Source of the DNA: Mycobacterium sp. EPa45
GTDB taxonomy: Bacteria; Actinomycetota; Actinomycetes; Mycobacteriales; Mycobacteriaceae
Assembly (NCBI RefSeq): GCF_001021385.1
Contig: NZ_CP011773.1
Span: 5,952,001-6,016,000, forward strand
Direction: 5' to 3'
DNA: 64,000 nucleotides
Shown: positions 9,398 through 18,728 of the stretch, piece after piece
Numbering within the stretch: the first letter of the stretch is position 1
How the letters are laid out: each line of letters starts with the position of its first letter
Position numbers and translations under genes: made by a program
Notes under the pieces: generated by a model
Told to the model about the DNA's origin: nothing
Seen by the model: only the letters and a program-made list of their open reading frames with translations
Database searches by the model: none

Positions 9398-12300
9398 GAG
9401 CAGCCGCCATGATCGCCTTGTCGACGTCTTCGCCGGCGGCTTCGGCCTCGGCGATCGCCTTCAGCACTGCCTTGTAGTCGCGCGGCATCACTTTCACGAA
9501 ATTCCCCACCTGTCCGGACCAGTCAGCCAAGATGCGCTGGCCCACAACCGAATCGGTGGCATCCACGTGCGCGACGATGATGTCGCGCAGCCACTCGACG
9601 TCGGCGTCGTCGAACTCATCGATATCGACCATCTCAGTGTTGAGGTTGGCCGGCAGTTTGCCATCGGGGTCGTACACGTAGGCGATACCACCGGACATGC
9701 CTGCCGCGAAGTTACGCCCGGTCTCCCCGAGGATCACCACCCGACCGCCGGTCATGTACTCGCAACCGTGGTCACCGACACCCTCGACGACGGCGTGGGC
9801 ACCGGAGTTGCGTACCGCGAACCGCTCGCCGACCGTGCCGCGGATGAAGGCGGTACCGCTGGTGGCGCCGAACAGGATCACGTTGCCGCCGATGATATTC
9901 GCTTCGGCGACATAGTCTTGTGGCGCGTTGTCCGACGGCCGCAGCACGAGCCGCCCACCGGAGAGGCCCTTGCCGACGTAGTCGTTGGCATCGCCGTAGA
10001 CCCGCAGTGTCACACCCTTGGGCACGAATGCGCCGAAGCTGTTACCCGCCGACCCGTCGAACGTGATGTCGATGGTGCCGTCCGGAAGACCGTTGGCGCC
10101 ATAGGCTTTCGTCAGCTCGTGACCGAGCATTGTGCCGACGGTGCGGTTGGTGTTGGCGATGGTCGTCGAGAACCGGACCGGGGTGCCGGAGTCCAGCGCT
10201 TCGCGGCTCATCACGATCAGCTGCTGGTCCAACGCCTTGTCCAGACCGTGGTCTTGACGCGAGCTGCAGTACAGATCCTGGTTCATGAACGCCGAATCCG
10301 GCTCGTGCAGCACCGGGGTCAGGTCCAGCTTGTGGGCCTTCCAGTGCTCGGCGGCCTGTGCGGTGTCGAGCGCGTTGACCTGGCCGACCATCTCGTTGAC
10401 GGTGCGGAAGCCCAGCTGCGCCATCAGTTCGCGGACCTCTTCGGCGATGAACAGGAAGAAGTTCTCGACGAATTCCGGCTTGCCTTCGAAACGCTCACGC
10501 AGCACCGGGTTCTGGGTGGCCACACCCACCGGGCAGGTGTCGAGGTGACAGACCCGCATCATGATGCAGCCCGACACCACCAGCGGCGCGGTGGCGAAGC
10601 CGAATTCCTCGGCGCCCAGCAGCGCCGCGACCACCACGTCTCGACCGGTCTTGAGCTGGCCGTCGACCTGCACCACGATCCGGTCGCGCAATCCGTTGAG
10701 CAGCAACGTCTGCTGGGTTTCGGCCAGGCCGAGCTCCCAGGGCGCACCCGCGTGCTTCTGAGACGTCAGCGGCGTAGCACCGGTGCCACCGTCGTGGCCG
10801 GAGATCAGCACCACGTCAGCGTGCGCCTTGGAGACGCCTGCGGCGACGGTCCCAACACCGTTCTCACTCACCAGCTTCACGTGCACCCGGGCCTGCGGGT
10901 TGGCGTTCTTCAGGTCGTGGATCAGCTGCGCCAGATCCTCGATCGAGTAGATGTCGTGGTGCGGCGGCGGCGAGATCAGACCGACGCCGGGCGTTGAGTG
11001 CCGCACCTCGGCCACCCACGGGTAGACCTTGTGGCCCGGGAGCTGGCCGCCCTCACCGGGTTTGGCGCCCTGAGCCATCTTGATCTGGATGTCGGTGCAG
11101 TTCGTCAGGTAGTGCGACGTCACACCGAAGCGGCCTGACGCTACCTGCTTGATCGCGCTGCGGCGCCAGTCGCCGTTGGGCTCGCGCTCGAAGCGGCTGA
11201 CGGCCTCGCCACCCTCGCCCGAGTTCGACCGTCCGCCAAGGCGGTTCATCGCGATCGCCAGGGTCTCGTGCGCCTCGGCCGAGATCGAGCCGTAGCTCAT
11301 GGCTCCGGTGGAGAACCGCTTGACGATCTCGCTGGCCGGCTCGACTTCGTCGATCGGAATCGACGGGCGCACACCATCTTTGAACTTGAGCAGACCACGC
11401 AGCGAAGCCATCCGCTCGCTCTGGTCGTCGACCAGCTGGGTGTACTCCTTGAACACCTCGTACTGCCCGGTGCGGGTGGAGTGCTGCAGCTTGAACACCG
11501 TGTCCGGATTGAACAGGTGATACTCGCCCTCGCGGCGCCACTGGTACTCGCCGCCGACCTCGAGCTCGCGGTGCGCGCGCTCGTCGGGGCGGTCCAGGTA
11601 GGCCAGCTGGTGGCGGGTGGCGACGTCGGAGGCGATGTCGTCGAGGTCGATGCCGCCGACCGGGCAGCTCAGCCCGGTGAAGTACTCGTCGAGCACCTGC
11701 TGGGAGATACCGATGGCCTGGTACAGCTGTGATCCGGTGTAGGACGCCAGAGTGGAGATGCCCATCTTCGACATCACCTTCAGCACACCCTTGCCTGCGG
11801 CCTTGATGTAGTTCTGCAGCGCCTTCTCGCGGTCGATGTCCTCGATCACACCGCGGTCGATCATGTCGCTGATCGACTCGAAAGCCATGTAGGGGTTGAT
11901 GGCCGCGGCGCCGAAGCTGACCAGGGCCGCCATGTGGTGCACCTCGCGGGCGTCGCCGGCCTCGACGACCAAGCCCACCTGGGTGCGGGTCCGGGTGCGA
12001 ACGAGGTGGTGGTGGATGGCCGCGACCGCCAGCAGCGACGGGATCGGCGCCAGGTTCTCGTTGGACTCACGGTCGGAGATGATCAGGATCCGGGCGCCCT
12101 CGGCGATGGCCTTCGACGCCGCATCGCGGATGTCGTCAAGCGCACGGCGCAGGCCCTCGCCGCCCTTGGCCACGGGATACAGACATCGGATGACGGCCGA
12201 ACTCATGCCGTGCTTGCGGCCGCGCACGGTGTCGTCCGGGTTGAGGTTGATCAGCTTGGCCAGTTCGTGGTTGCGCAGGATCGGCTGGCGCAGCCCGATC

Positions 12301-13964
12301 TGGTGGCACGACTCCGGCTGCGGGTTGAGCAGGTCGCCCTCCGGGCCGACGGTGCCCTGCAGGCTGGTCACCACCTCTTCGCGGATCGCGTCCAGCGGCG
12401 GGTTGGTCACCTGGGCGAACAGCTGCTGGAAGTAGTCGAACAGCATCCGTGGCCGCGACGAGAGCACGGCGATCGGAGTGTCGGTGCCCATCGAGCCCAG
12501 CGGCTCGGCGCCGGTCCGCGCCATCGGCGCGACCAGGAGGTTGAGCTCTTCGTAGGTATAACCGAACGCCTGCTGGCGCAGCACCACGCGGTGGTGCGGC
12601 ATCCGCACGTACGGGCCCTGGGGCAGGTCGTCGAGGTGGAACTGCTGATCGTCCAGCCACTCCTGATACGGCTCGGCGGACGCCAGCTCGGCCTTGATCT
12701 CCTCGTCGGAGACGATGCGGCCCTGCGCGGTGTCGACCAGGAACATGCGGCCGGGCTGCAGACGCATGCGCTTGACCACCGTGGATGGATCCAGGTCCAG
12801 CACGCCGGCCTCGGAGGCCATCACCACGAGGCCGTCCTCGGTGACCCAGATGCGCGACGGACGCAGCCCGTTGCGGTCGAGCACCGCGCCGACGACGGTG
12901 CCGTCGGAGAAGCACACCGACGCCGGTCCGTCCCACGGCTCCATCAATGAACCGTGGTACTGGTAGAACGCCCGCCGGGCGGGGTCCATCGTCTCGTTGC
13001 GCTCCCAGGCCTCCGGGATCATCATCAGCACCGCGTGCGCCAGGCTGCGCCCGCCGAGGTGCAGCAGCTCGAGCACCTCATCGAAGCGCGCGGTGTCCGA
13101 GGCGCCCGGGGTGCAGACCGGGAAGATCTTCTCGACGTCGGTGCCGAAGATGTCGGTCTTGATGAGCGCCTCCCGGGCGCGCATCCAGTTCTCGTTGCCG
13201 GTAACGGTGTTGATCTCACCGTTGTGGGCGACCCGGCGGAACGGGTGGGCCAGCGGCCACGACGGGAAGGTGTTGGTGGAGAACCGCGAGTGCACGATGC
13301 CCAGCGCGCTCTCCAGCCGCTCGTCCTGCAGGTCCAGGTAGAACGCCTTGAGCTGCGGGGTGGTCAACATGCCCTTGTAGACGAAGGTCTGCCCGGAAAG
13401 GCTTGGGAAGTAGACGGTTTCGCGACCCGGGCCGTCCTGGCCGGGCCCCTTGTTGCCCAATTCGTGCTCGGCGCGCTTGCGGATCACGTAGGACTTGCGC
13501 TCCAGCTCCATGCCGGAGGCGCCGCCGATGAACACCTGGCGGAAGGTCGGCATCGCGTCACGGGACAGCGCCCCCAGCGACGAATCGTCGGTGGGCACGT
13601 CGCGCCAGCCGATGACCTCAAGACCCTCGGCCTCGACGATCTTCTCGACGCCTTCGCAGGCGGTGGCCGCGTCGCGGGAGGATTGCGGCAGGAAGGCGAT
13701 ACCGGTGGCATAGGCGCCCTCGGCCGGAAGATCGAAGTCGACAACGGCGCGCAGGAAAGCGTCGGGAACCTGCAGCAGGATTCCCGCGCCGTCACCGCTG
13801 TGCGGCTCGGCGCCGGCGGCGCCGCGGTGCTCGAGGTTCAGCAGCGCGGTGATCGCCTTGTCCACGATGTCGCGGCTCCGGCGGCCGTGCATGTCCACCA
13901 CCATCGCGACGCCACATGAGTCATGCTCAAATGCGGGGTTGTACAGCCCGACACTCCTGGGCAT
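9390..13964 (-). CDS. gltB: Glutamate synthase large (alpha) subunit
   Basis: The amidotransferase and synthase subunit, about 1,524 aa. It starts [21 protein letters not shown]: residue C17 would become the N-terminal catalytic cysteine of the class II glutaminase after propeptide removal. The central and FMN-binding synthase domains follow, with the [3Fe-4S] cysteines in [15 protein letters not shown]. The C-terminal GXGXG beta-helix domain is present ([20 protein letters not shown]). ATG 13964 matches the N-terminus of M. tuberculosis GltB (Rv3859c); in-frame GTG codons at 13970 and 13982 are alternatives. A large (643 aa) antisense open frame inside the gene is a GC-skew shadow. Confidence 0.97.
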
Positions 13965-14466
13965 TCGCACCTGACCCTTCACAAGCTTTTATGCGCGGTG
14001 GTTCGTCGACGTCACCGCGCCCCGCCAGGGATTCCTCCGTGCGTCACTGAACGGGGCTCCACTGTGGTGTCAACAAGTTGTAAAACGATATGCCAAACCC
14101 CGCCTGACATGCCAACTTAGTCTAGGCTAACTCGGTTGCTCCGCCGCCATTCGCGCTGCGCCGTCGGCGCGTGGCCTTGGTCTACGGAATCCGTTGCTGC
14201 CGCTGGCTTTTGGTGGCGTGATCGGTTCATTTCACACTGCCGGCCCGGCAGGCTCCTCCGGCAGTGACGCCGCACGTTGTTTGCTGAGGGCGTAGAAGGC
14301 CCACGGCAACGCTATCGGATGCATCACATTGTGACTCGTCACCGGCGCTCTGACGTGCAGCGACGCCCGGTCCGGGACTTTGCGCAAACTCTGGTCGGAT
14401 TCTTAGCTTTTGCGCGGGTGGAATCCGCGAAACCGCCGATGTGGCGCACGAGCGATACTGAACACG
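13965..14466. other. 502-bp divergent intergenic region, gltB / ParA-like gene
   Basis: No convincing coding frame. It must hold the promoters of gltB (leftward) and of the ParA-like gene (rightward). A GATACT hexamer ends 7 bases before the ATG at 14467 and could be the rightward -10. A partial iron-box-like motif lies at 14117-14135. No hairpin terminator or tRNA was noticed. Confidence 0.6.
14117..14135. promoter_or_regulatory. IdeR-like (iron box) motif upstream of gltB
   Basis: TTAGTCTAGGCTAACTCGG matches 13 of 19 positions of the IdeR/DtxR consensus TTAGGTTAGGCTAACCTAA, including an unbroken TAGGCTAAC core. The right half-site is poor. It sits about 150 bp before gltB, whose product is an Fe-S enzyme. 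This is a weak candidate only. Confidence 0.3.
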
Positions 14467-15522
14467 ATGACTGACCGCGACGACTACCGATACCGGCAGG
14501 GCCCGCCCCCGCCGGGGTACGGCGGCCCGCCCACAGAGCGGCTTCCCCGCATCGAGGTCCCGACGCCGCCGATGCCCCAGACGCCATATCCCCCACCACC
14601 CCCTTCCACTCCCGCGCGCCAGGTCAAGCCCAAGCCGACGCGGGGTTGGCGTCGCGGTGTGCACGCCGCGACGTTCGGGCTGGTGAATCCCGGTCCCTCG
14701 CGGGAGGACAAACGGCAGGCGGCGATGGAGGCCATGGTGGCTGCCCCGCTGCGGGGGCATTACAAGATCGGCGTGCTGGGCAAGGGCGGAGTCGGCAAGA
14801 CGACGGTGTCCGCCAGCGTCGGGTGCGTGCTGGCCGAGTTGCGTCGCGGTGACCGCGTGGTGGCAGTGGACGCCGATACCGCGTTCGGCCGGCTGGGCAG
14901 CCGGATCGATCCGCGCGCCGACGGTTCGTACTGGGAGCTGGCCAAGAACAAGAACCTGCAGTCCTTCGCCGAGGTGCTCACCCGAATGGGCAGCAACTCG
15001 TCGGGATTGTTCGTGTTGGCCGGGGAGAACGGCAGCCGCCGAGGAATTCTCGACCCGGCGATCTACCGCGAGGCCACCATGCGCCTGGACCGGCACTTCA
15101 CCATCTCGATCGTGGACTGTGGTTCGACGATGGACGCCCCGGTCACTCAAGAGGCGATGCGGGACATGGACGCGCTGATCGTGGTGTCCTCGCCGTGGCC
15201 CGATGGCGCTTCCGCTGCCGCCCAGACAATGGAATGGCTTGCCGCTCATGGCAAGACCGGATTGATGCAGCGGTCGGTGATCGTGCTCAACGACTCCGAC
15301 GGCCATTCCGACAAGAAGACCCGCGGGATCCTGGCCGACCAGTTTCGTTCTCGGCGGCAGGCGGTGGTCGAGGTGCCGTTCGATCCAGGCCTGCGCCCGG
15401 GTGGGGTCATCAACAACACGAGTGAGATGTCTCTGCCGACCCGGCGCGCATTCGTTGAAGTGGCAGCGGTCATTTCGCAGTTCTTCGCGACCATCCCGGC
15501 CCGTGGCCCGTACGCCCGCTAG
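14467..15522 (+). CDS. EspI/ParA-like ATPase (Rv3860-like)
   Basis: A 351-aa P-loop ATPase of the MinD/ParA class. A disordered proline-rich N-terminus (about 1-57) leads into a basic segment (GWRRGVHAATFGLVNPGPS) and then the deviant Walker A motif GKGGVGKT (105-112). Later motifs include VVAVDADTAFG, IVDCGSTMDAP and VIVLNDSD. This layout of proline-rich leader plus ParA-type ATPase is that of EspI-type proteins beside ESX loci, and Rv3860 occupies the same place next to gltB in M. tuberculosis. It overlaps the kinase-like gene that follows by 20 bp and shares its fold and basic linker with the ATPase at 25235-26266. A role in ESX regulation is plausible but unproven. Confidence 0.85.
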   Translation: MTDRDDYRYRQGPPPPGYGGPPTERLPRIEVPTPPMPQTPYPPPPPSTPARQVKPKPTRGWRRGVHAATFGLVNPGPSREDKRQAAMEAMVAAPLRGHYKIGVLGKGGVGKTTVSASVGCVLAELRRGDRVVAVDADTAFGRLGSRIDPRADGSYWELAKNKNLQSFAEVLTRMGSNSSGLFVLAGENGSRRGILDPAIYREATMRLDRHFTISIVDCGSTMDAPVTQEAMRDMDALIVVSSPWPDGASAAAQTMEWLAAHGKTGLMQRSVIVLNDSDGHSDKKTRGILADQFRSRRQAVVEVPFDPGLRPGGVINNTSEMSLPTRRAFVEVAAVISQFFATIPARGPYAR

Positions 15523-16267
15523 CCTCGGCGGATACGAGATCCAATCGGTGCTGGGCACCGGTGGGACGGGCACGGTCTACCTGGCGCACAACTCCTCCGG
15601 GCTGGTCGCACTGAAGGTCTTCGATTCCGGTTTGGCCCCGCCGTACGACCTCAACCATCCCAATATCGTGCCGGTATACGAGCACGGCCTGCTGCCGGAC
15701 GGAACCCGTTGGCTGACAATGCAATACATGTCCGGAGGTGACGCCGACAGCGAGTTGCGGGCAGGCCGGATGCCGCCCGCGCGGGCGGTGCACATCGTCG
15801 GGCAAGTCGCGTGCGCCTTGGATCACGCCCACGATCGGGGCGTGGTGCACGGTGATGTCAAACCGTCCAACTTCCTGCTGTCCGACGACGGCAGGGCGCT
15901 GCTGGCTGACTTTGCGGTAAGCCCGATCGTTCGCGCCGCAATGGTACTGACGTCGGCGGCTTACGCATCGCCGGAGGTGTTGCGCGGCAAGGACCTCGAC
16001 GCACGCTCCGATGTGTACTCACTGGGCTGTTCGCTGTTCCGGCTGCTGACCGGAAAGCCACCGTTCTTCGACGGGGGGTCGAAGGACGAGGTGGTGCAGG
16101 CACACCTGTACCGTGCCGCGCCTGAACCCACCCGATTCGCGCCGTGGCTAACCGTGGCAATGGACGACATTATCGCCAAGGCCATGGCGAAAGATCCCGA
16201 TGAGCGCTTTCAAAGTGCGCGAGCGTTGGCGGCGGCGACCGCCGCCGCGTTGCACCGCGGCGACTGA
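15503..16267 (+). CDS. Degenerate Ser/Thr protein kinase (probable pseudokinase)
   Basis: A 254-aa soluble PknB-type kinase domain with no transmembrane or sensor part. It keeps the glycine loop (GTGGTGTV, 18-25), the ATP-anchoring lysine K38, HGDVKPSN with D119, K121 and N124, and the F-helix Asp in LDARSDVYSLG. Key parts are lost. Only 13 residues separate K38 from HPNIV, so the alpha-C helix and its salt-bridge glutamate are missing. The magnesium DFG motif is DFA (137-139), HRD is HGD, and APE is SPE. It is therefore probably inactive or very weak and may act as a binding module. GTG 15503 overlaps the 3' end of the EspI-like gene by 20 bp, which argues for joint expression. Confidence 0.8.
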   Translation: MARTPASLGGYEIQSVLGTGGTGTVYLAHNSSGLVALKVFDSGLAPPYDLNHPNIVPVYEHGLLPDGTRWLTMQYMSGGDADSELRAGRMPPARAVHIVGQVACALDHAHDRGVVHGDVKPSNFLLSDDGRALLADFAVSPIVRAAMVLTSAAYASPEVLRGKDLDARSDVYSLGCSLFRLLTGKPPFFDGGSKDEVVQAHLYRAAPEPTRFAPWLTVAMDDIIAKAMAKDPDERFQSARALAAATAAALHRGD

Positions 16268-16319
16268 TCGGATGTGGAACAGCTCGGCGGTCGGCGGCGA
16301 ACCAGCTGAACCGCAACGG

Positions 16320-17933
16320 TCATCGCGTCCTCCCGAGGATCTCGGAGAGCACGGCGGTGAGCTGGCCCTCGCGCGTAGAGTACGGAAGCTTCTCGGCGCG
16401 CCAGGCGACGAAGTCGTCGGGGCGCACCAACAATGCTCCGTCCGGCGTGAGTCCGGTGGCGGCAGACCAGGACCCATCGATATCTCGCTCAGTTCCGATG
16501 CGCTGGACACTGATTGGCAACCCCAAGGACTTCGACGCACTTTTCGCGGCGTCCGACCACATCGCATCGTGGTCTCCGGTAACCAAGGTGAAGCCGTGAC
16601 CGAGTAAATCGAGTGTAGAGACCCGCTTCCCGCTCTCGATGACCCAAGCGTGCGGGACCCGGGTACCTGGCTGTCCGCACAATTCCTTCACCAGCGACAC
16701 CGCGTCAGTATCTTTCGGAGCAGGTTCGTTGGAAACCACTGCGGCCGAGCGGTACTGATAGCCGATCAGCAAGGCGAACATCGACACCTCTTCGCCCGGT
16801 TGCAACCGCGGCCGGCTGTCATCCAGTCGCAGAAAGCTCAGCGCCGGCCCCGTGAGCGATTGCCGGGCATTGAGGCGCCCGACCGGATGTCGCTCATCGT
16901 GGTAGGTGGTCAGCAAGGCCGGGGCGGCGGTCCCGTTCAGGACTGCGGCCAGCTTCCAGGCCAGGTTGTGTGCACTCTGGATGGCGGTATTGGCGCCGCC
17001 GGCCTTGAACGGAGGCATGGTGTGGGCCGCGTCGCCAACGAGAAACACCCGGCCGCTTTGAAATTGGTCGGCTACCAGCTCGTAGGGTTGCCACGGCGCA
17101 ACGTCAACGACGTCCACGTCGATCGGCTCGCCAATCGCGTTGATCAGGAGCTCGCGACAATGCTGAGGGGTGAACTGATCGGCGTTTTCCCCCCGAGCTG
17201 GGAAGTACGTGGTGATGAACATGCCGAAGTCGCCACGTACCGGGAGAAAGATTCCCGATACGTTGGGGTTGCTGACTTGGATGCCGGCGCCGACGTCCAG
17301 CTCTGGAACGAATTTTCGCCACGGCGCCCGAAAATAGATGAACACGACGTAGATCGGCAATGCTCCGTAGCCGGAGGTGGTGACCCCAGTCGCGGCGCGG
17401 ATCGTGCTGTGCACCCCGTCGGCGGCAACAAGGTAGTCGGCGCGCAGTGTCTCCGTTGCGCCCGACAATCGGTCGCGTATCACCGCCGTGATGCCGCTGG
17501 GGTCATGCTCGAACGATGCCAACTCCGCGTTGTAGCGCACCGGGCTACCGTTCCGGCGGATATGCGCCAGCAGGATCGGTTCGAATGCGCTTTGCGGACA
17601 ATATTGCCCACCCGGCTCGGGGCTCAGATCTTTGAACGGCGCGAAGATCGCATTGGCGTCGAATACCTGACGCAGTTCGGCGCTGTTCAGCGTCTGCTTG
17701 GCGAGCATGTCCGAGACGCCGGGTGCGATCGCATGAACTTCGTCGGCCAGTCCCAGACCGCGCAGGATCTCGAGGCTGCGAAAGCTCAGGTTGCGCGCTC
17801 TCGGGTAAATGAAGACCTCATTGCGCTTCTCGACCAGCAACGAGCGAACACCGTGTTGGGCTAGCAACGCAGAGGTCGCCAACCCGGCGGCACCACCGCC
17901 GACGATCAGGACCGGAACATGCTCGACGGCCAT
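16320..17933 (-). CDS. FAD-dependent aromatic-ring monooxygenase
   Basis: A 537-aa class A flavoprotein hydroxylase (PheA/TfdB, FAD_binding_3 type). The N-terminal dinucleotide fold reads VLIVGGGAAGLATSALLAQHG, with the DG motif LVAADGVHSTIR mid-protein and the FAD-ribityl GD motif VFLVGDAAHTMPPFKAGGANTAI. A C-terminal thioredoxin-like domain completes the family's usual length. Such enzymes hydroxylate phenols, polyketides or rifamycins using NAD(P)H and oxygen; the substrate is unknown. Start ATG 17933 has a strong GGGAGG ribosome binding site. A perfect palindrome lies 12 bases upstream, and a TetR gene lies upstream on the same strand, suggesting inducer-controlled expression. Confidence 0.88.
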   Translation of the reverse strand: MAVEHVPVLIVGGGAAGLATSALLAQHGVRSLLVEKRNEVFIYPRARNLSFRSLEILRGLGLADEVHAIAPGVSDMLAKQTLNSAELRQVFDANAIFAPFKDLSPEPGGQYCPQSAFEPILLAHIRRNGSPVRYNAELASFEHDPSGITAVIRDRLSGATETLRADYLVAADGVHSTIRAATGVTTSGYGALPIYVVFIYFRAPWRKFVPELDVGAGIQVSNPNVSGIFLPVRGDFGMFITTYFPARGENADQFTPQHCRELLINAIGEPIDVDVVDVAPWQPYELVADQFQSGRVFLVGDAAHTMPPFKAGGANTAIQSAHNLAWKLAAVLNGTAAPALLTTYHDERHPVGRLNARQSLTGPALSFLRLDDSRPRLQPGEEVSMFALLIGYQYRSAAVVSNEPAPKDTDAVSLVKELCGQPGTRVPHAWVIESGKRVSTLDLLGHGFTLVTGDHDAMWSDAAKSASKSLGLPISVQRIGTERDIDGSWSAATGLTPDGALLVRPDDFVAWRAEKLPYSTREGQLTAVLSEILGRTR

Positions 17934-17945
17934 CGTCCTCCCATC

Positions 17946-17971
17946 TAGGCGGAACTGATCAGTTCCGCCTA
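17946..17971. promoter_or_regulatory. Perfect 26-bp palindromic operator (TetR type)
   Basis: A perfect self-complementary 26-mer with half-site TAGGCGGAACTGA, centred on TGATCA. It lies immediately before the monooxygenase ribosome binding site and between that gene and a tetR gene on the same strand. A lone half-site AGTTCCG recurs at 18666-18672 in the tetR promoter. The symmetry is seen directly; TetR binding is inferred. Confidence 0.75.
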
Positions 17972-18009
17972 AATGTCAGAGTCCCACCGCGAGATGGAAA
18001 ACGCAACAA

Positions 18010-18642
18010 CTAAGGCGCCGGCGCTCCGGCAAGCGGCAAGATCACGTCCTCGAGCACACGCCGGACATAGACGCGGTCGACCGGCCGCCCCGTGATCACC
18101 CGCAAGACATTGAGCCCCAACGCAACATCCGGTATCAAGCTCAGGTCCCGCCCGGCCGGTATCTCGCCGCGTGCAACCGCATGGTCGAGCACCGCTCGGA
18201 CCACCTGGCGCGGGGTGGACAACACAAGATCGTCCAGCGCGGCCGCCAGAACAGAATTGTGCATGGCAGAGGTTGCCACCCCGACCACGACACGGATCAT
18301 CTGCGAGTCGGCGTCATCGATGTTCGGTGTGGCGGCAACCAGCGCATCTATGTCACCACGAAGGCTGCCTGTGTTGGGGGGCTCAACGGGTCCCAGCCGC
18401 CGTCGCCAGTGGGCGATCGCATCGGCAACCACCAGGGCCTTCGATGGCCAACGACGGTATATCGCCGCCTTACCGACGCCGGCGCGCGAGGCGACGACGT
18501 CCATGCTCAACTGGTCGTAACCCACTTCGGCAACCAGCGCCAGCGTCGCGTCGAGGATGGCGGCGTCCAACGATCGGTCCAGGCGCCCAGGCCTTCGCGC
18601 ACGGCTTTTCGCGCTACCGGGCTGGCCGCTTTCGAGTTCCAT
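18010..18642 (-). CDS. TetR-family transcriptional regulator
   Basis: A 210-aa repressor. The N-terminal helix-turn-helix covers about 25-72: ILDATLALVAEVGYDQLSMDVVASRAGVGKAAIYRRWPSK. The C-terminal ligand domain belongs to the TetR_C-like group common in mycobacteria. It precedes the FAD monooxygenase on the same strand with the palindromic operator between them, so the natural reading is a local repressor relieved by the enzyme's substrate. A -10 (TATTAT, 18677-18682, minus strand) and an operator half-site next to it suggest autoregulation. Confidence 0.88.
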   Translation of the reverse strand: MELESGQPGSAKSRARRPGRLDRSLDAAILDATLALVAEVGYDQLSMDVVASRAGVGKAAIYRRWPSKALVVADAIAHWRRRLGPVEPPNTGSLRGDIDALVAATPNIDDADSQMIRVVVGVATSAMHNSVLAAALDDLVLSTPRQVVRAVLDHAVARGEIPAGRDLSLIPDVALGLNVLRVITGRPVDRVYVRRVLEDVILPLAGAPAP

Positions 18643-18665
18643 GGTCGTCCCTGACGATACGCGCT

Positions 18666-18682
18666 AGTTCCGTTGGATAATA
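18666..18682 (-). promoter_or_regulatory. tetR promoter with operator half-site
   Basis: On the minus strand TATTAT (18682-18677) is a good -10. CGGAACT follows at the expected transcription start and equals one arm of the operator at 17946-17971. The other arm is degenerate. Confidence 0.45.
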
Positions 18683-18728
18683 CCGAGGGCCGCAGTCGCC
18701 CTAGCGTTACGCTCGGCGGCGGCCAACT

